From Tetranychus cinnabarinus (lineage: Eukaryota > Arthropoda > Arachnida > Trombidiformes > Tetranychidae): a stretch of 64,000 bases of DNA. This document shows, piece by piece, positions 39,301-50,229 of the stretch. The stretch's first letter is position 1. Each line of letters starts with the position of its first letter. Both the position numbers and the translations under genes were made by a program. The DNA lies in NCBI GenBank assembly GCA_022266195.1, contig WHVY01000002.1:13035001-13099000 (forward strand), written 5' to 3'. The notes beneath the pieces were generated by a model. It did no database searches. It saw only the letters and a list, made by a program, of their open reading frames with translations, and was not told where the DNA came from.

Positions 39301-42300
39301 TAATCTTTTATCCAAGTTCACCATTTAAAATGGCAATTTCAACCCAATGTGAATGTTATTGAAACTTTTGTTCACACAAATCACATTAAATCGCAAACGA
39401 TAACAAATTTATGACAACTTTATTTCATGTCAATTCAATACTTTACTCTTCACTGAGCAACATTTTGAGTAAAAAATGAATTGATACTTCAAGGTGCGAG
39501 AATGGTTTAAATTTGTAATGAAAATGATTTACCCTTGAAACCAATGGAACCAACATTTGAATTGGAAAAAAGGTTTCAACACAAAATGGATTGGAAATCA
39601 GAATTGGCAGAAACTGCTCTTATTGGTTTACCATTAAATCAACTTAAGATGTTATTCCAATTCTCGATATAATATTTATCCAAGTTATCAATAGTTTTGA
39701 TCACCTTATCATTTATTGTTCCCATTTTAGCTTCATTTTAATCCAACTTTCATCTAATGCCATAAATTGTTTTCTTTTCTCGCTCAGTTCACAGCAATGT
39801 AATTAACTTTCCCTTCGCCATGAACAAGGAACAGAAAATATACTTAAACTCTTGTTGAGATTATCGTTAAAGATGATTCAGCTTTTTATCTAATAATGAA
39901 AACCCAAATTCTTATAGTTTCACAAGATAATTGCGGCATTTTTCCTCTTCTCTTTCACTCCCAGTCTTGTCCCTTTTCAAATGATAACTCAATGATAACA
40001 GGCTAACGATACAACAATAATCTAAACCACTAATTGTTCAGGATCAATGGAAGGATAAAAAGAATAAAAAGAAAAGAAAAGATTAACCATTAATTAAAGA
40101 ATTAATTATTCCAACAATTGAATGCTATCACAACTTGTGATTCATTTTCCCTTCTCTTTTCATGGTAAATTCATCCATCGATTAATCAACTGATCAAAGG
40201 AAATTTACTTTTTTCAAAGTTTCTCCTTTCACCTGAAATAGGTTTCGATAACAAAGTTTCCTTCAAAATGGTTTATCTTAAAAAGTAAAACAAAATTTTC
40301 TTCTTTCAAGAATTTCATTTTCTTTTGCAAATTTCATTAAAGTTGCAAGTTTATCAAGATTCTGTTGAACCATTTTATTCATTTATCGATGAATAAAATT
40401 ATCTGTTTTTTGCCTCAATCATCATTTTTGCTGTCCATTCATCTTTACCTTTTGCTGAGTAATTTCAAGTTTAGGTAAACGTTGAGGTTTATGTTTACAC
40501 AAAATGTTTGCCTTTGTTTCTGTTCATTCTTAACTGATCGGTTTATCATTTTCTGTATCACATTTTCATGTTGTCATGTTAATGCTGAGTGAGGTAAACA
40601 CCATCATCATCAATCCATGGCATCAATGACTCGACTTTTGGTTTCACTTTTTTTCTTTTCTCCTCATCATCTACATTTTTTCTTCTTCTTTCATTCATTT
40701 TCGTCTCTTTGCCTTCATCATCACTTTTCTTCTTCTTTTTTTTGTCTTCTTCTCATCAACACTTAGTATCACTCCTTGGAATTGCATGATCTTCTGATGA
40801 CTTCAACCAATTTCTCAGCAAATTACATCCTTGGATTGTTTATTCATTCCAGTCGAATTGGGTTTTGCCTTATTTATGATTCCAGTTCAAATGTTTTTTC
40901 TCGTTTCTTCTCTTCATTAATATTTTTCTCTCATCATTGGCAAACTGATTAATGAGTAAATTGACAGAATAACGTTCGACTTGTATTTATAATAAAAAGT
41001 TGCTCTTGAACGAAATGCAATTTTTTTCCTTTTATTCCTCTTCTTTTTCATCTGCTCTCCTCTCATCATTACTCTTTGTTGCAAGTTTGATTGAGTTTTT
41101 GCTTTGAATTACGATTCTGTCCAAGAATCAATTTCGACAGAAGAATTGCAATTTGCAAGTTTTTTCTGTTTCTGCCAATATTAACTGAAGAGATTCATTC
41201 CCAAGCAAATTGAGACTTTTCGTGTTAAAAATTCAAATCCTTTTGTTTTCAATTTAATCAATTTTTTTCTTCTTTTGCTCAATTCTTTTCCACAGAATTT
41301 GAAAATGTTGGCAGAGCCTTTGGTAGAGGTATGGGTAAGCTGAAGATTGAGTTCTCGGTTTTTGCACAAAAGTGTATAAGCTGATCCAGAATCTAATGCA
41401 AACCAATTTTGTTCCAGGAATGGGTTATTATCTTGGTGAACCTTGCATTAAACAATGTAATGCAATACTATTTCATATTTACTGTAATATAACAAGTCAA
41501 AAATGCGAGTGCCTTCCAGAGTATCCAGTTAACCTTGATAATAGGATTTGTATTAAAGGTAAATATTGCAACCTGAATTTTCTTCGACCTTTTTTAATGT
41601 TTTGTTTTATTCACCTCTTAGCCTTAAAATTGGGCGACAAATGTGAAGATCATTTCTCTTGTTCATATCGAGATATTCACGCAATTTGTTCGTCTGAAAA
41701 TCGTTGTCGATGTGACTATGGATTCTATCCAGTAATAAGTAAATCCGGAGAAACGAGATGCACAGCAGGTTTGTGTTAGCATTTCATTGAGAGTTAGAGA
41801 TTCAACAGAATCTTTACACTTAACGAACGTTATATTGTATCAACATTTATTCGTCAACTTTTACAGATTAAACGACATTTTTTGAGCTGCAAAAGAATAA
41901 AAGTTAATGCGTTACAAATCGATATTTTTAATATTCTTTATTCTTCCACATAAAGCTTCCACAAGCATTGAGAATGAAGACTCTGCTAATTAGTTTCAAG
42001 ACTGAAGTAATTTACTCAAAGCTATGATGCACAAGAAGTTATTTAAATACAAAATGATTACATTTTAAGACTTGAAAGATTTTCGAGTTTTTGCATTTTA
42101 TGAAAGAAGAGCAATTTGTGCGAAATATGCTTTACAATGCTATGAATTGTTGGAAAATGAAGTTGTTTAAACTGTCTAAGTTGATGAAGTTTAATGCAAA
42201 ATGATGGTTATTCATGTCAACTAAAGTCTCCGTTTTGTAACAAACTTTCATCTTAACCTTTTCATTCTCAGGACTATCCATGTATTATAGTATTGTTGGT

Positions 42301-43759
42301 TATTCCAATTTTGTGCCATTCGTAGCTATAATTGTTGCCATTATATTTTGTACTGGAGTCGTCTTCATTGGAGTTCGGATGATTGGAAAGTAAGTAACAC
42401 AATGGCAGCTATTGTCCACAAATGATGGACAAATGTTGATCTTTGGACTGTTTGTGTAAGATCGCAAGAAATCTTAGTTTTCACTGCAATAAATAAGTTT
42501 TAGATCATAATATTTGGATCTAACGTGTAATGTAATATTTGAAAGTAAATTTTAATTTTATGTTAGGTTTTCCATCATTTTTAGTAGACAGTTGAAGGTT
42601 TGTAATAGAAGCAATATAAATGTGCTTTATTATCAGAGCATCCAAGATGTTCAGGGTAGAAATAAAAATGAATTTTATCGTTCAAATTACACACTTTGCT
42701 TATTAGCATTTCAATTTTTTACCTTCATCTCTCTAGTGTTCACATGATAACTGTTTTAATGTAATTTGATACAAAATGAATACATTTACTGTGATTAGAA
42801 ATTTTTGAGAGAAATATTGTAAAACGAACTGAATGAACTTCTGAACCAAAAATTGCTCAATGAGTCGATTCATGTAACTCCATCTGTGGTTTGATAATTT
42901 GGAAAGCGAAATGTAACTCAGATTCGACTCTTGCATCCTTCGACTGTTAACTCGTGATACAGAGATTTTAAAGAGATCTTTGCTAATTAGTAAAGCTAAC
43001 GTTAGCTGTCTATTGAACATGTAACATATGAGTTAAGACTACAAGCTTCACTGGCTGAAAATTATTTTTTAACTTTATTCTCATCGAATAAGGAAGCCTT
43101 TGCAGTAAATTTACCATCATTTTCAATTTGCGTTTCTTGTTCCGAAATTGACAGATCACAAGGTGACAGTTCTTTGCCAACAAGAGACAGAGCTATATCA
43201 CCAGTACCTGTTAAACTTGGAGGGTTAGAGCTATTGGCATCCATGTCACGACCTTCCAGCCTGCGAAGTGCAAGCAACGAGTATTTGCCCGGCTCAAGGA
43301 GACCAAGTTATTCAATGCTGGCGCCGCCAACAAATTATAGTAAGTTGTCAAGCTTCCAAACTTCTTATATTCAACAATCATTTATTTATCCGTTTTCACC
43401 TTTTCTACACTCGTCCAGTTTCTCGACGACCCAGTTCCTCATCTGGAACATCCTTTCGAAGCTATTCATCTTTCAGAAGCCAATCATCTTTCCGAAATTA
43501 CCGAGGAAACTATTGCTACAAAGAAACGCTCAAGTACAACACACCGAGAACTCCGTCACCAATCATCAATCCAAGCAATGTTCTGGTTGGTGAACCTCTA
43601 TCAAAGGTAAAAATAATTCCACAAAAAATGTCTTTTCGTCAACTAATAACTTTCTTTTCTCTTAATTTTCAGGAAACTTGTGCTGTTCATTCAAACCCTG
43701 AAATCAATCGAAGTGAAAGCAGACGACATCGAGCTCAAGAAGATTGTCTTCGACGATGA
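18398..43759 (+). CDS. Single-pass membrane protein with two EB-like Cys modules (7 coding exons)
   Basis: Exons 18398-18629, 41418-41558, 41622-41768, 42272-42389, 43155-43339, 43419-43606 and 43673-43759, with matching phases (1,1,1,2,1,0), give 365 aa. Exon 1 encodes a signal peptide (LFHNLILLCIQSGSLLSNVIV), a Ser/acidic spacer and a furin-type site SRVRR at about residue 75. Exons 2 and 3 each encode one six-cysteine module (GEPCIKQC...CECLPEYP; GDKCEDHFSC...CRCDYGFYP), spaced as in EB or EGF-like repeats. Exon 4 encodes the membrane span (VPFVAIIVAIIFCTGVVFIG, about residues 185-204). Exons 5-7 form a Ser/Arg/Pro-rich cytoplasmic tail ending EDCLRR. Function is unknown; the layout suggests a surface receptor or adhesion protein. 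The weakest link is exon 1 to exon 2, which spans a 22.8-kb intron and rests on phase, strand and the need for a signal peptide. The exon 3 donor GTTTGT is non-ideal. Confidence 0.6.
20905..20998 (+). repeat. Direct repeat, copy 1
   Basis: Begins AAAGTCCATTTTCTC and contains repeated CCTAAAAA units followed by ACCAGAAATTG. Copy 2 is at 21091-21178, an offset of about 186 bp. Confidence 0.65.
21091..21178 (+). repeat. Direct repeat, copy 2
   Basis: Same block order as 20905-20998 (AAAGTCCATTTTCTC, CCTAAAAA units, ACCAGAAATTGAATT) with scattered substitutions. Confidence 0.65.
21748..21766 (+). repeat. AGA microsatellite
   Basis: About six AGA units in a purine-rich stretch. Confidence 0.7.
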
Positions 43760-43863
43760 AGACGAACTTATCATTTTACTCAATTTTATGCAATAACTCT
43801 GCTTATCACAGATTAATCACTGCCTAAGTCTTTATAAAGCAAACCTTTAATGAAGATACAAAC

Positions 43864-43869
43864 AATAAA
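43864..43869 (+). terminator. Polyadenylation signal of the EB-module gene (first)
   Basis: AATAAA about 105 bp after the stop; a second AATAAA is at 43966-43971. Both point towards the convergent orcokinin gene. Confidence 0.55.
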
Positions 43870-43965
43870 GTAGCCGAAAGAAGATCATTAAATCAGAAAT
43901 GTTAAATGCAAATCAGAGTAAAATAGCGATAAACTTGAACAATAATATTTTTTTGTAAAATGAAC

Positions 43966-43971
43966 AATAAA
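43966..43971 (+). terminator. Alternative polyadenylation signal of the EB-module gene
   Basis: Second AATAAA, about 207 bp after the stop and only 64 bp from the opposing signal at 44035. Confidence 0.45.
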
Positions 43972-44034
43972 GTTAATCGCTTTTCAATGTTTCGTTTCAT
44001 TCAAACATCAAGTTAAACTATGAAAATCAACAGC

Positions 44035-44040
44035 TTTATT
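44035..44040 (-). terminator. Polyadenylation signal of the orcokinin gene
   Basis: TTTATT on the given strand (AATAAA on the minus strand), about 200 bp after the orcokinin stop codon. Confidence 0.5.
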
Positions 44041-44241
44041 AGTTTTCACAGGAACATACAATTTTTGATTGAAATTTTATCATACATTTAGATTCTTGAA
44101 TTTGGTTTTTCTGTTTGAATCAGAAGAAAGCAATTAAAGTTATTTGAATGAAAATTGCAAGATAAATGTGAACGGAAAACGCATTTCACATGAAACAAAT
44201 TACGATATAACCATGAATGAGTGATAAACATTTTACTCTTT

Positions 44242-47200
44242 TCATGCCTTTGGCGTCTTCAACTTTTCCTCATTCAGAGCATTATTTCTTTTGGTGAATC
44301 CACTGAATGCAGATCTATCAATTTCATCAAAATTTCTTTTACCTACAAACCCATTGAATCCAGAATTGTCAATCTCGTCATAATTCCTTTTATAAAACCC
44401 TGTAAACCCAGAGGAGTCAATTTCATCGAAATTTCTTCTTCCTCGAAATCCATTTAAATTTGTTCTATCAATTTCGTCAAAATTTTTCTTGTCCGCATTG
44501 TGTGCCAAGCTTGCCAATCGATAGCCAAAGGGTAAGCCCAGTTGTCGAAGGTAATAATGATTATCCCGTTTGCCTCCGGTGAAACCTGTAAAGCTACTTC
44601 TGTCTATTTCATCGAAGTTTTTCTTTCCTCGGAATCCAGCCAAACCTGATCTATCGATTTCATCAAAATTTCGTTTTCCATTGAAACCGACAAAAGCGGA
44701 TCGGTCGATTTCGTCGAAATTTCTTTTACCAGCAAAACCAGACAGTTCTGATCGATCAATTTCATCAAAGTTGCGTTTGCTTGGTGAACCAGTAAACTCT
44801 TCGGGCTGCACACTTCTAGCACTGTAAAACAAAGAAAAGAACAATTAGCATTTTTCCAAAATCGATTTACTAATCACATTTCAATAGTTCCAGTTGACAT
44901 AAAATTATTCAGATTGGTTCGAAAATTTAGATTTCGTTCGGAAAACAGTTCAACTTTTTGACACAAGATGCCAGCTCTGAACTGGGAGTGAAAAATCCAA
45001 TGTCTATTGATAATGATTCTCCATCTATCGGAGAGAATTGGAAATATGGAGTCGAACTTTTTTTTCAAATTTCGAATAAAATTTTATCAAATAATGATTA
45101 TGAATATTGATCAGAATAATCATGACTCGCTTCATAAAGAACATAACTTCTTTAGTCATAGCTAATTTATCTGGACAAAATGATCAACTATGTTCATCTT
45201 GAAACATGATTAGTTGTCGAATTCATTTAATATTCAGATAAAAATCAGGAAATGAGTAAATCATAGTCTCTGAATTGATTACTAGCATTTACGTTCCTAC
45301 AAATTTTACATGAAAAGTATCTTTTGCTAAGAATTTTTGGCAACAGCTAAGTGAAACTTGTGAAAAGGCGTTTCTTGTTAAATTTTCATGAACTTTTTCT
45401 TTCCTTGAAATGAAATGAATACAAGGGAAAGAAAAGATAATCGAAAAGAAAGGAAATAAGAAAATGAAGTTTTGATAATAACATGATAAAGAATGATGAC
45501 AATGAAATTGCATTAAACGAAAAATGACAATTGATAAAACTGTTTGATAATATTCATGAGAGACTTGAAATTTTGGTTCCATTCCTAATGGAATATTTGA
45601 CGATTTGAATGAAGTAGAAACATTAAGTGACAATGGAAGCTGACAAATCATCAAATTCCCGTTAAACAAGTGAAAACAGATGAAAAAATAATTCTCAAGG
45701 TAATTAAACGGAAAGAAAATGATTTCCCAAAAAAAGAGTAAAGTTTATCACAAAAAGAGTATAATGATAAAGGGAGTGAAATACAAAGTTTTTGTTTGTT
45801 TGTTACATTAACAGGGAAAAAATGTAATTCCATTGTAAACGAACTGAGAAATGGAAAAAATTGGAATCAGAATTTCCAAGGTCAACATGTTTACATGAAA
45901 GTTTAATAACAAACTAAACAATTGGCGAACATTTGAAACAGAAATTGATATTTTCTTCTTTCTTTCTCTTTCCTTTGTTCCTTCTTTTCGACGACTAAAA
46001 TCTCAATTGTGAAACTCATCTGATTAACAAAAAGCTTCCGGAACTTTACCTATAGCTCATGGAGTGATAAAACCATCCTGAATTGGAAATGTCAAAGTAT
46101 TGGGAGAAAATTAGAATTGAAATGAACAATAGATTTACATCAGCAGGGAAACTTATCAACTTTACTTTTCCTCTTCAAGATCAATGGACTTGGTGTGTTC
46201 ATGGTTTCCAATCATAACTGCGATGAAACAAAGAAACTATTTCTTCGTTGTTGGTTAAAAGGCGAAATTATCTGGATTTACCTTAAATGCTGTTTTCCAC
46301 ATTTTCTCATCTTCATCTCTGTTTGGTTCCTCAGAATTGTTTGAAAAAAAGCAAATGAGTTTGCCTTTTAGTTGAACCTTTCAGTTGAAACGCTCAATGT
46401 AAATATGATTGGGTAAACTTGTGGACTATTTGGGCTTAGATTTGCTTCTATTAATATTTACATTATTATACATTAAAATTATTATAAAAATGTTGTGATG
46501 CAAGAAAAGTTTCAAAAGATGAAGTGAAAACAAATTATTGCTACAACATTGAGATGCTGATGGAATAATTAATGTTGCCTTAGTTTGCTTGGTAAACTTT
46601 TATTTACTTTCAACTTTGGATAAGATTAATTCTTGTTGGTAAAAATTCATAGTTGATTAGTAAATAGTTGGATTCATGTCAAGCTTGCTAATTTAGAGTT
46701 CTCGTCGTTTGGATTGGCGAGAGCAAATATGTAAACTTGATAATTCCTTGATCAACTCCAACTTTTACAGTTGATTTTGAATAACTTTGTTAATCGCAAT
46801 TCAGGATTCGATGAGTTGAATGTTCCAAATTCATATTGATTTATGTTCAACTTTCACTTATAAGCTTAACTCATTAGATTTTTCCACTAAAAACACTCAC
46901 TTCGATATTGTGACAAGAATTTAATTTGATGAAAAAGAGTTAACGTGAAAAATATCGTAAAAGGTTGTTTCTGTTTCTATCGTTCTGCTCATTTCATTTG
47001 ATTTACATAAAATGCGAACCAAATGAGATAATTCAGTGAATGTTTGGTCAATAATTTGCTTTTCATGCAAAACTCCAGTTCTGTATAATCAATGCTTTGT
47101 AAGTCATGGCGAAGTTTTATCTCTTAGTTTGAAAAGTCTAACTTGGCGAGATTGAATCGAACGAAATAGTTTGAGCATTTTCCAGATTAGACTTGAATGA

Positions 47201-48302
47201 TGAGTAAAATGGAAAATTGAAAGTTCTTTGAATCTGCTTTTTCTCTATGAATATTTTTATCAACTGAAACTTTTACATTTTCGATTGATTATTTTTCGCT
47301 GAAAAATGAAAATTAGATTACCTTCGTTTTGAAGAACCGACAACCCAGCCTGACATTGAGTCGGGTCCAGCTCGTTTAGATTTGCTTTGAGTTGAACTTT
47401 CCTTCAATTGGTTCCATCTTGAAGCCAAATCTTTTTCGGCCAAATTGTTTAAGCTCGAACTAACCTGTCCTTTTGATTGTTTCTCAACCAGTCTAAGAAC
47501 TTCAATACCCGAAAGTCCAATCAGGTCAACCTTGTCCATAGTTGAGTCTATGAAGAAGAAGAAAAAGACGAGCAAAAGTTTAAAATGATTCATCATTTTG
47601 ATAAAGTTTTCCTTTTCCCAATGAAAGTCAAACAAACACTTTAGTTGTTTGATTAAACTTGACTCGATACAAAATAAACTTGAAATTCAGTGCAACTTGA
47701 ATACTTTCAATGGTCATCTTGACACTCAATTAATGGTCAAGTTGAGTAGAAATAAGAGCAAATACGATGAAACAAACGATAATGATGTGCAACATTTTAT
47801 TGGTCAATCTCTTTTTATTATTTTTCTGGTCTTCTTGTGCCATCCTGAGAAGAGGAACAAATGGAAAGGAATAAAATCTATCGATGAAGAAACTTACCTC
47901 GAACGAACAATTTACTTATTCAATTATCATCCTTTGTTTTTCCGCTAATTTCAGATTCTTTATTGAATCTAAAGTTGACCTTTTCTCATCTGACCATTAT
48001 CAATATAAAGAATATGATTGACTGAGAATGCAAACTTATTCAACGGATTTTTTCATTTCTTTTATTTTACGATTTGTAAGGTTCGGTTCAATCAGACTTT
48101 TCTTACCTTTCATGGAATGAATTATCTTATTGATCAATCCTTTGGTTGGTGGATCAAGAAGTTTGATAATCTGTTTACCTGGAATTGAATCAAGAGTACC
48201 ATTTTGGACCAATTCATCAATAAATTGTTTACCAGTTCGATGGGAAGAAGGAGTTGATAAAGTTGAAGGTAAAAGTGATGAAGATGAAGTCACTTCATTT
48301 TC
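44242..48302 (-). CDS. Orcokinin neuropeptide precursor (3 exons seen, signal-peptide exon not found)
   Basis: Secreted neuropeptide precursor. Exons 48302-48107, 47547-47322 and 44821-44242 join in phases 1 and 2 with GT-AG sites, giving about 333 residues before the stop. The last exon carries eight repeats built on NFDEID(R/S/N)(S/T), each bounded by KR, KK or RR processing sites, for example NFDEIDRSELSGFAGKR. This is the orcokinin signature; orcokinins act in arthropod gut, ecdysis and clock circuits. Six of the eight copies end in Gly before the dibasic site, predicting C-terminal amidation. A 25-residue spacer starting DNHYYLRQLG separates copies 4 and 5. The middle exon has a possible peptide AGPDSMSGWVVGSS between KR sites. 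The first visible exon begins at acceptor CCAG (phase 0) and lacks a signal peptide, so at least one upstream coding exon is missing from this model. Confidence 0.85.
44294..44772 (-). repeat. Eight orcokinin coding repeats
   Basis: In order, the C-terminal ends before the dibasic sites are SELSGFAG, SAFVGFNG, SGLAGFRG, SSFTGFTGG, TNLNGFRG, SGFTGFY, SGFNGFVG and SAFSGFT. Copy 6 has DSS in place of DRS. Copy 7 starts NYDEIDN. The repeat unit is about 51 bp; an unrelated 27-codon insert (including its KK) sits between copies 4 and 5. Confidence 0.9.
44822..47321 (-). other. Orcokinin intron (2.5 kb), nothing recognised
   Basis: AT-rich, bounded by donor GTAATC and acceptor TTTTACAG (minus strand). 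Open frames inside have no family resemblance. Alternative orcokinin exons, known in insects, cannot be ruled out, but I saw none with dibasic-flanked repeats. Confidence 0.5.
47548..48106 (-). other. Orcokinin intron, nothing recognised
   Basis: Donor GTAAGA and acceptor TTCATAG on the minus strand. Another good donor (GTAAGT, near 47893-47898) lies inside, but the sequence before it is closed in all frames. Confidence 0.5.
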
Positions 48303-49132
48303 CTGGTTGGTTTCATTTTGAAAGATGAAAGAAGATGGAAGAAGATGGAAAGAAGAAGAAGTATTATAAAGTGAAACAATAGGATTTAAAGATTAGTGAT
48401 TAAACTTTTCAATTGTTAAAGTTGCTCAACACAAATCTTTTTGCTAATTCCCGTTTAAGTTTACTCGTTAAAGGTAAACTTCAATTGTTGTAGGTAAAGA
48501 AAGTCGAGTCTAATTGGCAATTAGAAAGGTTAAAAATGTTGACTTTGGTTTTCAAGGTATTCAAGAAAAGATTACCTCTGAGTCATTGAAACTCTTCATG
48601 ATCATCTTAAGCTGAACTTTTGTGATAAAAAGAGTAATATATTGTATTTTAACCATTTTCGCGTTACTACATTAGCTAAAGATACTTTTGATGGTTGAAG
48701 TTTGAGTAACCAATACTAAAGCCAATCTATTTCAGATTATTAACATATAAACAAATCTGTATTTAAGAATAATTTTTTCTAAGTTGCTGATGATAACATG
48801 TAAACATGAAATTAAATCAAATTTTAAATTGGTATGCGTGATGTTTTGGCTTACAGTACAGTGATTCTCATTTAGCCTCTACGTGCAGGTTAATGTGCAT
48901 GGAAGGGGAAAATGGGAAAAAAGATATTAAAATATTTCTCGTGGATCTATTGAAAGCAGTCAACGCAAAAACTTTTTATTTCGAGTTAAACTCTGGGACT
49001 TTTTGTGCATGGACGGGCGAAAGCATGCAATGCAATCATGATTGCTTCTGCTTCAAATCAAAAAGCAAAAATTGCTAAATCTAAAAAATCAAGAGACTTG
49101 AAATGACTCTAAAAAAATATTATATTAGTATA
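48303..49132. other. Upstream part of the orcokinin gene; short Cys-rich open frame
   Basis: Should be intron or 5' region of the orcokinin gene. A minus-strand frame from an ATG near 48655, ending at donor GTAATC near 48590, would join the next exon in phase 0, but its sequence (MVKIQYITLFITKVQLKM) is a poor signal peptide. A plus-strand 61-codon frame at 48893-49078 carries six cysteines near its end and is of uncertain reality. Confidence 0.35.
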
Positions 49133-50229
49133 CTGGGTGTATCAGTGATATCAACTTTCTGAAGACGATTGCTCAGCAATGGCTGTAGATAGAAATTTGA
49201 CCTTGATAGCAGTAATATCAAAGTTTTGTATGGCACTATTTTGGTTTAAATCTAAAGATGCCATCATCAAACGGGATGTTACCGAAGTCTAAAAGTGGCA
49301 GATTTTGCTGCACTGCGAATTTTTCAGATTAATTTTTTTCAAATTCAACTTCATAAAATTTCCTTTCTGGTGATGTATAGCATTATAATTTAGCAAAATG
49401 TTCTCATGCTGAAATTCGGACTCAATTGGTTATTTCTCCCATTGTATTTCAATGGTAAAAATGAAAAAATTGAGATTGGAAGTTCTGTTGAAGTATTTAA
49501 TAAGTTCAAATTATTGTTCGAGTTCTTCGAGTCTTAGATACGATTTCCATTCATTTTCAATCTAACTTTCATAGCGATAACATCAAATTTCAAAATACTT
49601 AGATATTCAGTATTGGGATTAACGGTCACACAGAATGGGCACCTCGGTCACCTGACATGACTCCTTGCGATAACTTTTTGCGGAGTTATCTGTAGGAAAA
49701 AGTTTTCTCGAAGGCGAATCGACCTCTAACTCTTGATGAATTTCGACACGAAATCATACATGAGTTCGAGAAAGTTCCTTAAGATATGATTTTGAGGCTA
49801 TTTCAGGCAGCAAGGCAGCGTTGCCAGGATTTGACTGACGAGTGAAGATCCATCAACCAACTTGGTTGGAGATGAATTGCAAAAATAAATAAACTAAAAA
49901 AATAAAGAATCAAAAAGCTCAGGAAAATCATCTAAACTTAAAAAAACAAAAATAAAAAAATACGCCTGTCCCATTTCCCCTAATCCGATCCATATTAGGA
50001 TCGCCTTCTCTGGATTGCTTTCACCGAAATCCTAAGAACAATAAATTTGGGTAATTATTTTTTCAGTTTTCCATTTAAAACTCAGAAAATTTTCGAAATT
50101 TTCAACATTGTCTCAAAAAATCACTTTACGATGCTGGTTCCAAAATGTCATCCATTTTCGAATTCGACGTTCCGTTCAAGAATTTGCGAGATCAAACATA
50201 TTAAACAACGATTTTAATTGCTCACCCAG
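49133..50229 (+). mobile_element. Mariner/Tc1-like element, decayed
   Basis: Ends in short inverted repeats CTGGGTG (49133-49139) and CACCCAG (50223-50229), each flanked by TA, the target-site duplication of the Tc1/mariner superfamily. At 1.1 kb it is close to the size of a full element. It carries the C-terminal part of a transposase (49621-49845) with internal stops. Beyond the seven terminal bases the two ends have diverged. Confidence 0.65.
49621..49845 (+). pseudogene. Mariner-like transposase fragment, stops in frame
   Basis: Reads NGHTEWAPRSPDMTPCDNF, then after a TAG an E-K-V-F-S-K-A-N-R-P-L-T-L-D-E-F segment, another stop (TAA) and a final LRLFQAARQRCQDL. W-x-P-R-S-P-D-x-T-P-C-D is the conserved third-catalytic-residue block of a Tc1/mariner-superfamily transposase group common in arthropods. 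Two internal stops show it is inactive. The N-terminal DNA-binding part could not be read. Confidence 0.75.

Larger units (their letters stand above)
18630..41417 (+). other. Giant (~22.8 kb) intron 1 of the EB-module gene, no gene recognised inside
   Basis: Bounded by donor GTAAGT at 18630 and acceptor TTCCAG ending at 41417. Uniformly AT-rich, with no recognisable exon, RNA gene or transposon. The longest open frame is 129 codons on the minus strand (36601-36212), hydrophobic with a non-ATG start, and may be chance. Repeats noted inside are a 90-bp direct repeat pair near 20.9-21.2 kb and short GAA/CAT runs. Skipped exons or a nested noncoding RNA cannot be excluded. Confidence 0.5.

Noticed and set aside
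43106..43154. Alternative acceptor TTTGCAG at 43105 for exon 5 of the EB-module gene
   Set aside because: It puts the exon in the wrong phase after exon 4 and meets a stop; the acceptor ending at 43154 keeps frame.
43062..43277. Minus-strand 71-residue frame opposite the EB-module gene tail
   Set aside because: Antisense of exon 5 of the plus-strand gene; no splice or homology support.
44570..44827. Plus-strand 85-residue frame with KPVKLLLSISSKF-type repeats
   Set aside because: Antisense shadow of the orcokinin repeats; its repetitive look comes from the real gene.
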